Shown: piece after piece, positions 53,987 through 63,745 of the stretch
Numbering within the stretch: the first letter of the stretch is position 1
How the letters are laid out: every line of letters starts with the position of its first letter
NCBI RefSeq assembly: GCF_032818155.1
Contig: NZ_CP102589.1
Location: forward strand, 2,466,001-2,530,000
DNA: 64,000 nucleotides
Source: Niallia taxi
GTDB lineage: Bacteria; Bacillota; Bacilli; Bacillales; Cytobacillaceae
Reading direction: 5' to 3'
Made by a program: the position numbers and the translations under genes
The notes under the pieces: model-generated
Seen by the model: only the letters and a program-made list of their open reading frames with translations
Database searches by the model: none
Told to the model about the DNA's origin: nothing

Positions 53987-54754
53987 TTAGTCGATGATTT
54001 TGACTTCAACTTGTTTTCTTCCCCAGTTTAAAGCATCTTTTTCAGAAGACATAAATAAATCAATTTTGTTTCCTTTAATTGCTCCACCAGTATCGCCTGC
54101 TACTGCCTTTCCGTAGCCTTCAACATATACGGTTGAACCAAGTGGAATGACCTTTGGATCTACTGCAATGACCTTTTTATTAGGATTTTCCTTCAGATCT
54201 ATACCTGTTGCTGTTATACCAGAACAACCTTTACAGTCCGCTGTATAGGCTGTAGCTGAAACAGTTACTGTTTCTGCATTGCCAGAATCGTCTTTTTCAA
54301 CTGGTGCAGAAGCTGTTTTCACTGCCTTTTTTTCCTGTTTTTCTTCTTGTTTTTCTTCTTGTCTTTCTTCTTTCACTGCGCTGTCAGCATCTTTTTTCTC
54401 CATGCCATTATCGACAACCAGTTCTTCACCGACATAGATTTTTTCAGAAGGGAGTTTATTCCACTTCATTAAATCATCAACTGTATTGTCGTTATCCTTC
54501 GCTAAACTCCAAAGAGTGTCGCCTTTTTTAACTTTATGAGTTTTCTCCACTTGGAGATCTAATGTATCGTTTACTTTAATTATGTCAGAATCAAGGTCAT
54601 TCCAAGTTTTTATGTCTTCTGTGGAAACATCATAGTCTTTGGATATGCTCCAAAGTGTGTCTCCCTTTTTAACTGTGACTTCTGCCGCCTTCGCTTCAGT
54701 CGCAATGGAAGTGGCAATTGTTGCGCATGCAATAAATGATAATAATTTTTTCAT
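53987..54754 (-). CDS. LysM-3D cell-wall protein (YocH-like)
   Basis: This 255-residue secreted protein has a signal peptide (to about residue 23), two LysM peptidoglycan-binding domains (about 26-68 and 70-113), a Glu/Lys-rich linker with EEKQ repeats, and a C-terminal 3D domain (about 165-255) with TAYTA, GITATG, DPKVIPLG and the three aspartates of the fold. B. subtilis YocH has this architecture and acts as a WalR-controlled wall hydrolase or turnover protein. A WalR-like site lies upstream. Confidence 0.92.
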   Translation of the reverse strand: MKKLLSFIACATIATSIATEAKAAEVTVKKGDTLWSISKDYDVSTEDIKTWNDLDSDIIKVNDTLDLQVEKTHKVKKGDTLWSLAKDNDNTVDDLMKWNKLPSEKIYVGEELVVDNGMEKKDADSAVKEERQEEKQEEKQEKKAVKTASAPVEKDDSGNAETVTVSATAYTADCKGCSGITATGIDLKENPNKKVIAVDPKVIPLGSTVYVEGYGKAVAGDTGGAIKGNKIDLFMSSEKDALNWGRKQVEVKIID

Positions 54755-54856
54755 TTACTTTTTACCTCCTAACTAGCTTAAACAAGCTAACGGGTATTAT
54801 CTTAACATGAAATGCGCAAATAAAAAGAACAAGGAGATACCAATTCCATTACTAAT

Positions 54857-54873
54857 ATGACAAAGCCTTAACA
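54857..54873 (-). promoter_or_regulatory. Possible WalR box upstream of the LysM-3D gene
   Basis: On the minus strand TGTTAA-N5-TGTCAT matches the WalR direct repeat TGTWAH-N5-TGTWAH at 11 of 12 positions, about 105 bp before the ATG. Confidence 0.45.
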
Positions 54874-54955
54874 GTTACAAGTCTAATTGTCAGAATAGTA
54901 TAAAATTATATATCCTTGTTCTTACCCTTTTGGAAGTATATTGAAATTAATAGGT

Positions 54956-57097
54956 TTATTCACCTAGAGTGTCATTGGCTTTTGGAAATGATATATGGAA
55001 GGATGTACCTTTGTTTTTTTCACTTTCTATATATACTTTCCCTTTAAAGCTCTCAATAATCTTAAAACTAACAAGTAAACCTAAACCTGTTCCATCATTT
55101 TTTGTTGTAAAGAATGGCTCACCTATTTTTTGGAGCTGTTCTTCTGTCATCCCGACTCCAGTATCCTTGATTTCAACTTTTATCTCCTCAGACGATTTAA
55201 CAGTTATTAGTAAGTTTCCGCCATTTGGCATGGCCTCCACAGCGTTTTTAATGAAATTAAGAAAAACCTGCTTAAGCTTATTTTCATCACACTCTACTAA
55301 TGATTCACTATCATCAAAGGTTAACTGTGTCTTTATCTTGCTTTTTCTTAATTGATAATCCAAAACAGAAAGAACATTAGTGATAATCGGAATAATTTCC
55401 TTTTTCTGCAGACTGGCAGCTGTTGGTTTAGAAAGCACCATAAATTCCTCAACGATTGAATTGACACGCTCAATCTCCTCTAAAACGATTGAAAACAATT
55501 CCTGCCTGCTTTTATCTATTTCATCCATACTCAAAAATTCCGTGTACCCTTTAATGGACGTCAATGGGTTCCGAATTTCATGAGCTATGCCTGCGGCAAG
55601 CTGACCAACAGCAGCAAGCTTATCTTGACGATGAAGAATTTCCTCTGTCCGTTTCTTTTCCGTAATATCATTTCTGATAGCTAAGTATTTAAAGGGTTTG
55701 TTCTGCTTATCCATGAAAGGAATAATAGTGGTATCTACCCAATAGTAGGAGCCATTTTTCGCTTTATTACGAATTTCTCCCTTCCACACATTTCCGTTAG
55801 ATATGGTATTCCACAACTCTTCGAAAAAAGCGGCTGAATGATAACCAGAATTGACAATTCGGTGTGTTTGCCCGATTAATTCTTCCGAAGTGTATCCTGA
55901 TATACGGCAAAACTTATCATTCACATTCGAGATGATTCCACGTTTATCTGTAAAAGCAATAATGCTCGATTGGTCAAGAGCAAACTTTATATCGCTTACC
56001 TCCTGGACCATTTCCTTTATTCTTAATTGATCCTGCTTCTGTTCTGAAACATCTCTTCTTATGGATACATATTGATATGGTTCACCCTTTTTGTTCATAA
56101 ATGGAACAATGACGGTATCAACCCAATAATGACTGCCATCTTTTGCTTTATTGCGGATTTCTCCTTTCCAAATGTTCCCGGAGCTGATGGTTTTCCACAG
56201 TTCCTTAAAGAACTCTGGTGAGTGGTAGCCAGAATTAATGATGCGATGGTTTTGCCCAAGTAATTCAGAACGGCTGTATTTAGATATCTCGACAAATTTA
56301 TCATTTACATATGTAATCATGCCATTTTTGTCTGTAAAGGCTACGATGGACGATTCATCTAAAGCATGCTGCATGTCCCGAACATTTATATCATTTACTG
56401 CCAGCTTCTCCCGTATCAATGTACTTGTTCCTATTAGTCCACCAAGAATCAAGATAGTAATAAATAATACGACATATACAATAAAGCTGTCATCGTAATG
56501 AGATGGATCATATTTGATTGGTGTCATGCCGAACATGAGAATCAGATGACTGACAAAACAAACACTTGTGATTATGAAGCTGCAAAATGGTCTTATAATA
56601 CTTTGTTTTATCCTAGAATTCTTTTTAGGATAAAAAGATAATTTAACAGAAAAGCAAAAGCCACTGAATAATAATAGAAAGCTAATAATAATGGCGGGGA
56701 TATTTTCTGCTTGAACGGTATTTCCGATTGAATATAATCCTAATACAAATACTGACAGCATCGAAAAGCTGAAAAACAAACTGCTAACATAAATCCGATG
56801 CTTATTGTTCTCTTTGTCCAGCATAGAATAAAAGGCCATTCCTGCAAAACATATTCCAATTAGCATAGATAATGTTGCGATTGGGATATCATAGGTTGCT
56901 GTTGCATATATATTATTGGCCATCAAAATAACAAAGCTCATAACCCAAAAACCAAAACCTAGCGAAAAAGTGCTCGCTAAAAATAAAAACCGGCTATTCT
57001 TTTCAGACGCCTTAACGAGTTGAAACAAATCGAATGAAGTGTAACTAGCCATATAAATTAAAATAATGCTAATAAATACTAGAATGGAGTTATACAA
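54956..57097 (-). CDS. PAS histidine kinase with degenerate MHYT-like membrane sensor
   Basis: This 713-residue kinase has seven or so membrane segments (residues 1-235) arranged like an MHYT sensor (ASYTSFDL, GFGFWVMSF, YDIPIATLS), two near-identical PAS-PAC units (about 245-365 and 370-490), a HisKA domain with the phospho-acceptor in HEIRNPL, and an HATPase domain (FLNFIKNAVEAMPNGG, DTGVGM, TTKNDGTGLGL). The layout resembles Bacillus sporulation kinases. The start at 57097 is a TTG with GGGAGG 7 nt upstream; the ATG five codons earlier contains that site. No response regulator is adjacent. Confidence 0.9.
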   Translation of the reverse strand: MYNSILVFISIILIYMASYTSFDLFQLVKASEKNSRFLFLASTFSLGFGFWVMSFVILMANNIYATATYDIPIATLSMLIGICFAGMAFYSMLDKENNKHRIYVSSLFFSFSMLSVFVLGLYSIGNTVQAENIPAIIISFLLLFSGFCFSVKLSFYPKKNSRIKQSIIRPFCSFIITSVCFVSHLILMFGMTPIKYDPSHYDDSFIVYVVLFITILILGGLIGTSTLIREKLAVNDINVRDMQHALDESSIVAFTDKNGMITYVNDKFVEISKYSRSELLGQNHRIINSGYHSPEFFKELWKTISSGNIWKGEIRNKAKDGSHYWVDTVIVPFMNKKGEPYQYVSIRRDVSEQKQDQLRIKEMVQEVSDIKFALDQSSIIAFTDKRGIISNVNDKFCRISGYTSEELIGQTHRIVNSGYHSAAFFEELWNTISNGNVWKGEIRNKAKNGSYYWVDTTIIPFMDKQNKPFKYLAIRNDITEKKRTEEILHRQDKLAAVGQLAAGIAHEIRNPLTSIKGYTEFLSMDEIDKSRQELFSIVLEEIERVNSIVEEFMVLSKPTAASLQKKEIIPIITNVLSVLDYQLRKSKIKTQLTFDDSESLVECDENKLKQVFLNFIKNAVEAMPNGGNLLITVKSSEEIKVEIKDTGVGMTEEQLQKIGEPFFTTKNDGTGLGLLVSFKIIESFKGKVYIESEKNKGTSFHISFPKANDTLGE

Positions 57098-57352
57098 AAT
57101 TGTTCCTCCCATACCATTTTAAAAATTAAAAATGAAAAGTTTATGACAATTTAACAACACTTATGATTGTAATGGAAATGTAATATAGATGAAAGTGTTT
57201 TTCTCCATCTTTCAATGGAAATGGTCCTTTCTGATTAATTAATAATGTTTAATGTGCTTAAAGTTTCCAAAATCAAATAAATACTTACTATTCTAAATAA
57301 TGTGATATAATCATTTCGTATCACTAAATACCATAATTGGGGAGGAATTATA

Positions 57353-59167
57353 TTGCAAATAACAAAACAAACAAGGCCATTTCGTAAAGATGTGCCAGAA
57401 GCATTGAAATGGAAGGTAGAAGACCTTTTTGTTGATGGACAAGCCTGGAAAGCAGCGCTGAAACAGGCGGAAAGCAGCATTCCGGCATTTGAAAGTTTTA
57501 AAGGAAAACTGCATACTAGCAGTTCCACCCTTCTTGAATGCTTGAAGGCTCAAGAAGCTTTACTTGAGAAGCTAGTTCTGATTAGTACATATGCTTCCTT
57601 AAAGCAATCAGAAGATGGAACAAATCCTGAAAATCAAGCGAACTCCTCCCTTTTTGCTGCATTAAACGCAAAAGTAAACGGCACTCTTTCCTTCATTCAA
57701 TCTGAAATTCTCGAGATGCCAGAAGAGTTAATAGAGAAATTCCTTGAGGAAGAACCAGAGCTTGAGGTATATAAGCGAAATATAAAAAAAATTCTGTCTG
57801 CTAAAAAGTATGCATTGTCGAGTGAAACAGAAAAAGTACTTGCATCTTTAGGACAAATTCACGCCTCTCCTTATTTAGTGTACCAAAACAGTAAATTGGC
57901 AGATATGAGCTTTGCTTCAATTAAAGACGATAACGGCAACGAGTTACCTGTATCCTTCGCCTTGTTTGAGGATGTATATGAGTTCTCTCCAGATCCTTCC
58001 ATTAGAAGAAAAGCTTATAAATCATTCACAGATAGTTTATCTAAATATAATAATACAATCGCTGCAGCATACAGCACAGAAGTAAAAAAACAAGTGACCA
58101 TTGCAAACATTCGCGGTTATGCCTCGGTCACAGATATGCTATTGGAGCCACAGGAAGTAACAACAGAAATGTATCATAATCAAATCAGTGTCATCTTTAA
58201 CGAGCTTGCACCGATAATGAAAAAATTTGCTGATTTGAAAAAGACGCAATTAGGGTTAGATAAGATGCTTTTCTGTGATTTAAAGGCACCATTAGATCCT
58301 GACTTCAATCCAAAGACAACTTATGAGGAAGCTAGTGAAACTATTTTGGAAGCCCTGAAGGTGATGGGACCAGAATATTCGGAAATCATGAAAAAGGCTT
58401 TAACAGAAAGATGGGTTGACTTAGCAGATAATGTAGGAAAATCCACAGGTGCTTTTTGCTCAAGCCCATATGGCTCTCACCCATTTATTTTAATCACTTG
58501 GGGCAATACAATGAGAAGTGCTTTTATGCTGGCACATGAGCTAGGTCATGCAGGTCATTTCTACTTGGCAAACAAAAACCAAAGAATCATAAATACACGG
58601 CCATCAACTTACTTTATTGAAGCACCATCAACTATGAATGAAATGCTGCTTGCAGACTATCTGCTTGCAAGTACTGATGACACTAGAATGAGACGCTGGA
58701 CAATTCTTCAGCTCTTGGGCACTTATTATCATAATTTTGTTACACATCTACTGGAAGGTGAATTCCAACGCCGAGTATACAAGCTCGCTGAAGAAGGTAC
58801 ACCATTAACAGCAAGCGTCTTTAATGATGTTAAAGGTAATATCTTAAAGGAATTCTGGGGAGATTCTGTTGAAATAACAGAGCAGGACCATATGACATGG
58901 ATGCGCCAGCCACATTATTATATGGGATTATACCCATACACATACTCTGCAGGTCTGACAGCATCAACAGCAGTCGCAGAAAGCATTCGGGAAAACGGCC
59001 AAGAAACAGTCGAAAAATGGCTCAACGTCCTTCGTGCAGGCGGAACAAAAACTCCACTACAATTGCTGAACGATGCAGGCGTGGATATGTCAAAACCAGA
59101 TGCAATCAAAAAAGCTGTTGCCTATGTCGGCACATTAGTTGACGAACTAGCAGACAGCTTTAACTAA
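57353..59167 (+). CDS. Oligoendopeptidase F-like M3 metallopeptidase (second copy)
   Basis: This 604-residue zinc peptidase has HELGH (HExxH) near residue 400 in LAHELGHAGHFY and the downstream EAPSTMNE glutamate. It resembles the gene at 24605 in length and layout but is clearly diverged, with a different zinc-motif context (HELGHAGH against HECGHGMH). The TTG start has GGGGAGG 7 nt upstream. Monocistronic. Peptide substrates unknown. Confidence 0.93.
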   Translation: MQITKQTRPFRKDVPEALKWKVEDLFVDGQAWKAALKQAESSIPAFESFKGKLHTSSSTLLECLKAQEALLEKLVLISTYASLKQSEDGTNPENQANSSLFAALNAKVNGTLSFIQSEILEMPEELIEKFLEEEPELEVYKRNIKKILSAKKYALSSETEKVLASLGQIHASPYLVYQNSKLADMSFASIKDDNGNELPVSFALFEDVYEFSPDPSIRRKAYKSFTDSLSKYNNTIAAAYSTEVKKQVTIANIRGYASVTDMLLEPQEVTTEMYHNQISVIFNELAPIMKKFADLKKTQLGLDKMLFCDLKAPLDPDFNPKTTYEEASETILEALKVMGPEYSEIMKKALTERWVDLADNVGKSTGAFCSSPYGSHPFILITWGNTMRSAFMLAHELGHAGHFYLANKNQRIINTRPSTYFIEAPSTMNEMLLADYLLASTDDTRMRRWTILQLLGTYYHNFVTHLLEGEFQRRVYKLAEEGTPLTASVFNDVKGNILKEFWGDSVEITEQDHMTWMRQPHYYMGLYPYTYSAGLTASTAVAESIRENGQETVEKWLNVLRAGGTKTPLQLLNDAGVDMSKPDAIKKAVAYVGTLVDELADSFN

Positions 59168-59194
59168 AATGTACTTTACTAATTAGGTTTTTAG

Positions 59195-59224
59195 AAGCAG
59201 CTATATACGATAGCTGCTTTTTTG
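59195..59224 (+). terminator. Terminator of the second pepF-like gene
   Basis: AGCAGCTAT, loop ATACG, ATAGCTGCT, then TTTTTT. Confidence 0.85.
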
Positions 59225-59287
59225 CTGTCATTTTCCATTATAAATATCCTTCTACTTACAAACACTGTTTTTAAAGGAGAAGATAAC

Positions 59288-59431
59288 ATGAAAAAAACGC
59301 AAGAAAATGAAATAAATCAACACCTTCATACAAAAGATCGCGGAGATTCAGTCGACGAGCTCGCCAGACTTGAATCAGCCAACAGCTTCATTGCCGAAAA
59401 AGAAATCGGACAACAACGAGACAACTCTTAA
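59288..59431 (+). CDS. 47-residue hydrophilic protein of unknown function
   Basis: The ATG at 59288 has AAAGGAG upstream. The protein is charged and Gln/Asn-rich (MKKTQENEINQH ... GQQRDNS) without hydrophobic segments, in the style of small Bacillus spore or stress proteins. It lies 17 bp upstream of the SplA-like gene, probably in one transcript. No family recognised. Confidence 0.65.
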   Translation: MKKTQENEINQHLHTKDRGDSVDELARLESANSFIAEKEIGQQRDNS

Positions 59432-59448
59432 TAAAAAGGAGACTAACT

Positions 59449-59706
59449 ATGGACACAGTAGACCCAAAAGACCTTCAACTTGGTGACGAAGTATATGTTA
59501 TCTACCATAACCCACATACACCATCGGTTTCCAATGTGAAGCCAGCAGAAATAGTGCAGCATCCAAAAGACCCTAATGCACTAGCATTATTTTTAAACGA
59601 CACATTTCATACGATTGAAGATGATGATGCACTCTTCCAATCGGAGTCTGATGCAACAAGTGCATACAATCAAATGTATCAAGATGAAATAGACAATTAC
59701 TTTTAA
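59449..59706 (+). CDS. SplA-like small regulator
   Basis: This 85-residue acidic protein shows GDEVYVIYHNPHTPSV, an AEIVQHP segment and a C-terminal FHTIEDDDALF part. From memory this fits the SplA family, which in B. subtilis restrains expression of spore photoproduct lyase splB. Here no splB follows: the next gene is convergent. The call rests on pattern memory, not on a database search. Ribosome binding site AAAAGGAG. Confidence 0.55.
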   Translation: MDTVDPKDLQLGDEVYVIYHNPHTPSVSNVKPAEIVQHPKDPNALALFLNDTFHTIEDDDALFQSESDATSAYNQMYQDEIDNYF

Positions 59707-59720
59707 GATTCCACCCCCCT

Positions 59721-59752
59721 AAAAAAAGACCCCAATAAAATGGGGTCTTTTT
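59721..59752. terminator. Bidirectional terminator
   Basis: AAAAAGACCCC and GGGGTCTTTTT around a short loop between convergent genes. Confidence 0.9.
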
Positions 59753-59754
59753 AA

Positions 59755-59940
59755 TTAATTATTAATTTGCGGTAATTCTCTCATTTCCATTGACGTTTCA
59801 TTGCCACATAGTGGACATTTTAAATCCTCTGTTGCAAAATCCTTACGCATCCAGCCATTGCAAGAATTACATGCATATACTTCCATGTTTAATAATACTT
59901 CTTCAGGCTTATCTTCCATTCCTTTTCTGTTAAAAAACAT
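59755..59940 (-). CDS. ydjO: YdjO-like cold-inducible zinc-ribbon protein
   Basis: This 61-residue protein has two cysteine pairs, CNSCNGWMRKDF and CPLCGNE, forming a rubredoxin-like zinc ribbon, and begins MFFNRKG as in B. subtilis YdjO. Its biochemical role is unknown. The ATG at 59940 has AAGGGGG upstream; the longer frame has no better site. Confidence 0.85.
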   Translation of the reverse strand: MFFNRKGMEDKPEEVLLNMEVYACNSCNGWMRKDFATEDLKCPLCGNETSMEMRELPQINN

Positions 59941-60127
59941 GTTGTAGCCCCCTTTTTTGTTTATTATGTACAAAAAAGCTGTATTTTATAGGTAATTAAA
60001 CAAATTTGAGGAATTAAAACGCCTACCAGTAAAATTTTCGGAGCCAAACATTTTACATAGTGCGATAAATTCAGACAAATATGATATGATGATTTCAAAA
60101 TAAATTACCAATTGAGGAGAATGCACG

Positions 60128-61318
60128 ATGGCGAACCAATTGTTTTATACTTCCCCTTACACGTCTTCATGGACAACAAATGTTATAAAAACAATACATA
60201 ATAACGACAAGGAATATGTCCTGTTGGAAAATACCGGATTTTATCCTGAGGGCGGCGGACAACCTGCAGACACAGGCACAATAAATGGTGTAAAGGTATT
60301 AGATGTGCAAAAGCAGGAAGATGGCACAATTCTTCACCAAGTAGAACAACAAATTGTTGGACAAATAGCTGAATGCAGGCTGGATTGGGAGAAACGATAC
60401 GATCATATGCAGCAGCATACTGGCCAGCATTTACTTTCTGCTGTCCTGCATGAATGGAAAAACATCCCAACAGTTAGCTTCCACTTAGGCAATGACTACA
60501 CTACAATTGACATTGAAATAGAAAAGCTAACCCAAACAGACCTACTAGAAATAGAAGCACTTTGCAGCAAATACATATTTGCAAACAAAGAAATCAAAAC
60601 ATATTTTGTATCAAACGATGAAGCTTCCTCCATTCCATTAAGAAAGCTTCCTTCTGTGACTGGCAACCTTAGAATAGTTGAAATCGATCAATTTGATTAT
60701 TCAGCCTGTGCTGGAACACATGTTTCTCATACTGGTGAACTTGGTTTGATTAAACTAATAAAAACAGAAAATCATCGCGGTCAAACAAGACTATTCTTTT
60801 TGTGCGGGCATCGTGCAATCAAGGATTATCAGTCATCACAAATTATATTAAACGGGCTCAGTGACAAGTTCCGTACAAATAAGGACATGCTTGCAGATCG
60901 AATTGATAAATTAGAAAAAGAAAAGAAATTCGTTAATAATGAGCTTGAAGCACTCAAACAAGAAAACGCAAACTTTTTAGCTGAAAGGTTAACTAGCAGC
61001 ACGGACAGCCCTGTAATTTCTGCAACTTTTGAAGACAAATCTCTTAAGGATTTGCAGCTGCTTGCCAAGACTATTATGAAAGACAATAGTTATACAATTG
61101 TGTTTGCTTCAGCATTAGATAAGAAAATATTAATACAACATAATGGCAGCCCTTCTTTTTCCTGTGGAGCGCTAATGAAGGAAATTTTGGCCGGAACAAA
61201 CGGCAAAGGCGGAGGAAATAATACACAAGCCCAAGCAACCTTTGACGCTTCTGCCGATTTTGATCAGGCATATCAAAAGATAGTTGTTCAAGTAGAACAA
61301 ATTTTACAATCACAGTAA
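60128..61318 (+). CDS. AlaX-type alanyl-tRNA editing protein (long form)
   Basis: This 396-residue protein resembles the editing and C-terminal parts of AlaRS. Residues 1-90 form a threonyl/alanyl second-additional-domain-like barrel, HMQQHTGQH (HxxxH) and CAGTHV supply the zinc site of the editing domain, a coiled coil (about 255-290) follows, and the C-terminus is DHHA1-like (GGGNNTQAQA). It should hydrolyse Ser-tRNA(Ala) or Gly-tRNA(Ala) in trans. Ribosome binding site GAGGAG. Convergent with recQ. Confidence 0.9.
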   Translation: MANQLFYTSPYTSSWTTNVIKTIHNNDKEYVLLENTGFYPEGGGQPADTGTINGVKVLDVQKQEDGTILHQVEQQIVGQIAECRLDWEKRYDHMQQHTGQHLLSAVLHEWKNIPTVSFHLGNDYTTIDIEIEKLTQTDLLEIEALCSKYIFANKEIKTYFVSNDEASSIPLRKLPSVTGNLRIVEIDQFDYSACAGTHVSHTGELGLIKLIKTENHRGQTRLFFLCGHRAIKDYQSSQIILNGLSDKFRTNKDMLADRIDKLEKEKKFVNNELEALKQENANFLAERLTSSTDSPVISATFEDKSLKDLQLLAKTIMKDNSYTIVFASALDKKILIQHNGSPSFSCGALMKEILAGTNGKGGGNNTQAQATFDASADFDQAYQKIVVQVEQILQSQ

Positions 61319-61352
61319 AACAAAAGGAGAAGCAAATCTGCTTCTCCTTTTG
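61319..61352. terminator. Bidirectional terminator
   Basis: ACAAAAGGAGAAGC and GCTTCTCCTTTTGT around AAATCT, between convergent alaX-like and recQ genes. Confidence 0.9.
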
Positions 61353-63500
61353 TTATATCTTTTGTTTTCTGGCAAATAGCACGAGTGCTATCTTTATTTG
61401 AAAATAACTGATATGTGCCGGAAGCTGTTCCTTAATAGGTTTAAGCTTATCAGTTTCACCCTGTTCTAACACTTCTTCTATTTGCTGCTGGTCATCCAGA
61501 GATAAAAATTGACTCCAATTAATTACTTCTCCTTCTTCATCACATCTCAGCAAATGGTTTTCGATAGTGATAGGAGTCATAGCCCTTTTTTCTGCAATTT
61601 GTTTTATATCCAAGCCAGCTTGCAATAACTCCAGAGAAACTAAGTGAGAGTTTTCTGTTTTCTGTTTTTTCTTCGGCAACATGCTCGTATCTGTACTTGA
61701 GACCTCCTGTTTATTTTCCCAGTCTTCAGGATTCTCCTGTTTATATGACTGCAGTGTCTCAAGAATGATTCCGCCATATTTTTGTAGCTTATGATCCCCT
61801 ATCCCTTTTATATTAGACAGCTCTTCTTCGTTTCCTGGTTTTTGACTGGAAATGAGCTTAAGCGTCTGATCAGAGAATATAACAAACGGAGGAACTCCCT
61901 CGCTGTCTGCAAGGCTTTTCCGCATCATTCTTAAACGCTGGAACAAATCATTATCTTCTACAATAACCTTCGCTATAGCCTGTTCTTTTCTCAGCACTTG
62001 TTTGCGCTGAAGCAGCACTTCCTTCCCTGTTGGTGCAACCTTTAGAATTGGCATGGAGCCACTGCTGACAGCAATATAATTTTCCGATATAAGAAATTCA
62101 ATGAAATCACTAACGTCTTTAGCAGACTGTTCCTTCATAATTCCATATGTTTTTACTTTATCTAAGGAAAAGTCGATTATCTTTTTGTTTTTGGAGCCTG
62201 TCAACACTTGGGCGACCATTGTTTTTCCAAATCTTTCGCCCATACGCATCATACAGGAAAGTACTTTTTGGGCATCAACTGTCACATCAACAACATGTCT
62301 TTCATCCTTACAGTTGCTGCATCTTCCGCATTTCTGCTCTGTTTGCTCCCCAAAATAGTGAAGAATATATTTTTGGAGGCAATCCTCTGTATGACAAAAA
62401 TTAATCATTGCCTGCAGCTTAGCCAAATCCTGCTCCTGTTTAGCGGAATCATGTGTTGTCTGATCAATGAGAAACCGCTGAATACGGATATCCTGTGCAG
62501 AATATAAAAGAATACATTCACTTGGAAGTCCATCCCTGCCGGCACGGCCAGCTTCCTGATAGTAGCCTTCCATATTTTTCGGGAGCTGATAATGAATGAC
62601 GAACCGAATATTACTTTTATCAATCCCCATACCAAAGGCTGTTGTAGCTATCATCAATTGATAATCGTCATTAATAAATTTTTGTTGCTGTTCCTCTCTT
62701 GCTTTGTCACTCATTCCACCATGATATTTAGCCACGAGAAAACCTTTATTCGTTAAACGGTCATAAAGCCTTTCGACATCCTGTCTTGTCGCAGCATAAA
62801 TAATTCCCGATTCTTCTTTATTGTTTTTTAGAAATCCTTCAATATATCGATGTCTATCTTCCCCTTTGACGACAGAGAAGGATAAATTATCTCGTTCAAA
62901 CCCAGTTATGACTGTATTTTCAACAGGTATTTCTAGTTGTGCACAAATGTCCTCTTTAACAACAGGGGTTGCTGTAGCAGTTAGTGCAGCCACAATCGGC
63001 CGTTTCTCAAGCCTTCTGATTAATTGCCCTAATCTTGAATAGCTTGGACGAAAATCATGTCCCCATTGGGAAATACAGTGGGCTTCATCAATTGCTATGA
63101 ATCGAATCTCGAGGTCATTCAGCAAATCAATGAAAAAGTCCCCATCTAATCTTTCTGGAGCAACATATAAAATTTTATATTTCCCCCTCTTCAAATCTTC
63201 CATTCTTTTGGAAGCTTCAAAGGAATCCAATGTACTGTTCAGAAAGGTTGCAGGAATACCTGCTTCTGTTAAAGAATCGACCTGATCCTTCATCAAGGAG
63301 ATAAGGGGTGAAACAACGAGCGTTACACCTGGGAATATCATCGCTGGTACTTGATAGCAGATTGATTTCCCTCCACCTGTCGGCATAATACAAGCTACGT
63401 TATCTCCTTGCAGAATTTGCCGTATTACTTCCTCTTGCCCTAGTCTAAAGGTATCATATCCAAAATACTCCTTTAATACCGATAATGCTTTTTCAAACAT
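61353..63500 (-). CDS. recQ: RecQ-family ATP-dependent DNA helicase
   Basis: This 715-residue 3'-5' helicase has Walker A PTGGGKSICYQ, DEAH in AIDEAHCISQWGHDFR (part), motif VI GRAGRDG, the RQC zinc cysteines (CLQKY...CGRCSNC), a winged helix, an HRDC domain (about 510-590: FQRLRMMRKSLA...IKGIGDHKLQKYG) and a further C-terminal helix-turn-helix-like domain (about 625-715). It acts in recombination and fork repair. The extension past HRDC is longer than in E. coli RecQ (about 610 residues). Confidence 0.94.
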   Translation of the reverse strand: MFEKALSVLKEYFGYDTFRLGQEEVIRQILQGDNVACIMPTGGGKSICYQVPAMIFPGVTLVVSPLISLMKDQVDSLTEAGIPATFLNSTLDSFEASKRMEDLKRGKYKILYVAPERLDGDFFIDLLNDLEIRFIAIDEAHCISQWGHDFRPSYSRLGQLIRRLEKRPIVAALTATATPVVKEDICAQLEIPVENTVITGFERDNLSFSVVKGEDRHRYIEGFLKNNKEESGIIYAATRQDVERLYDRLTNKGFLVAKYHGGMSDKAREEQQQKFINDDYQLMIATTAFGMGIDKSNIRFVIHYQLPKNMEGYYQEAGRAGRDGLPSECILLYSAQDIRIQRFLIDQTTHDSAKQEQDLAKLQAMINFCHTEDCLQKYILHYFGEQTEQKCGRCSNCKDERHVVDVTVDAQKVLSCMMRMGERFGKTMVAQVLTGSKNKKIIDFSLDKVKTYGIMKEQSAKDVSDFIEFLISENYIAVSSGSMPILKVAPTGKEVLLQRKQVLRKEQAIAKVIVEDNDLFQRLRMMRKSLADSEGVPPFVIFSDQTLKLISSQKPGNEEELSNIKGIGDHKLQKYGGIILETLQSYKQENPEDWENKQEVSSTDTSMLPKKKQKTENSHLVSLELLQAGLDIKQIAEKRAMTPITIENHLLRCDEEGEVINWSQFLSLDDQQQIEEVLEQGETDKLKPIKEQLPAHISYFQIKIALVLFARKQKI

Positions 63501-63672
63501 TTATATTAATCCTCCTATTAAAAGCAAAACTTCGTTACTTCCATTGTAACATTTTTTTTGTATGTAATAAGTCGACAAATTAATGTAAATCTTCAAACGA
63601 AAAAAACAGCTTCCAGAAGGAATTTTCTTTCATATAGAGAATATCCTTCTATTAAGTTATTGAGGTGAATGC

Positions 63673-63741
63673 GTGAGTGATCATTTTGGAAGTTGCCTCA
63701 AATGCTACCCTTTGATTGAAATATTAATAGAAAAGGGCTGA
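63673..63741 (+). CDS. Possible 22-residue leader peptide with a CxxC motif
   Basis: A GTG start with GAGGTGAATGC upstream opens a frame containing CLKC. It ends 4 bp before the ATG of the P-loop gene, close enough for translational coupling. It may be a leader or chance. Confidence 0.3.
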   Translation: MSDHFGSCLKCYPLIEILIEKG

Positions 63742-63745
63742 AGAT

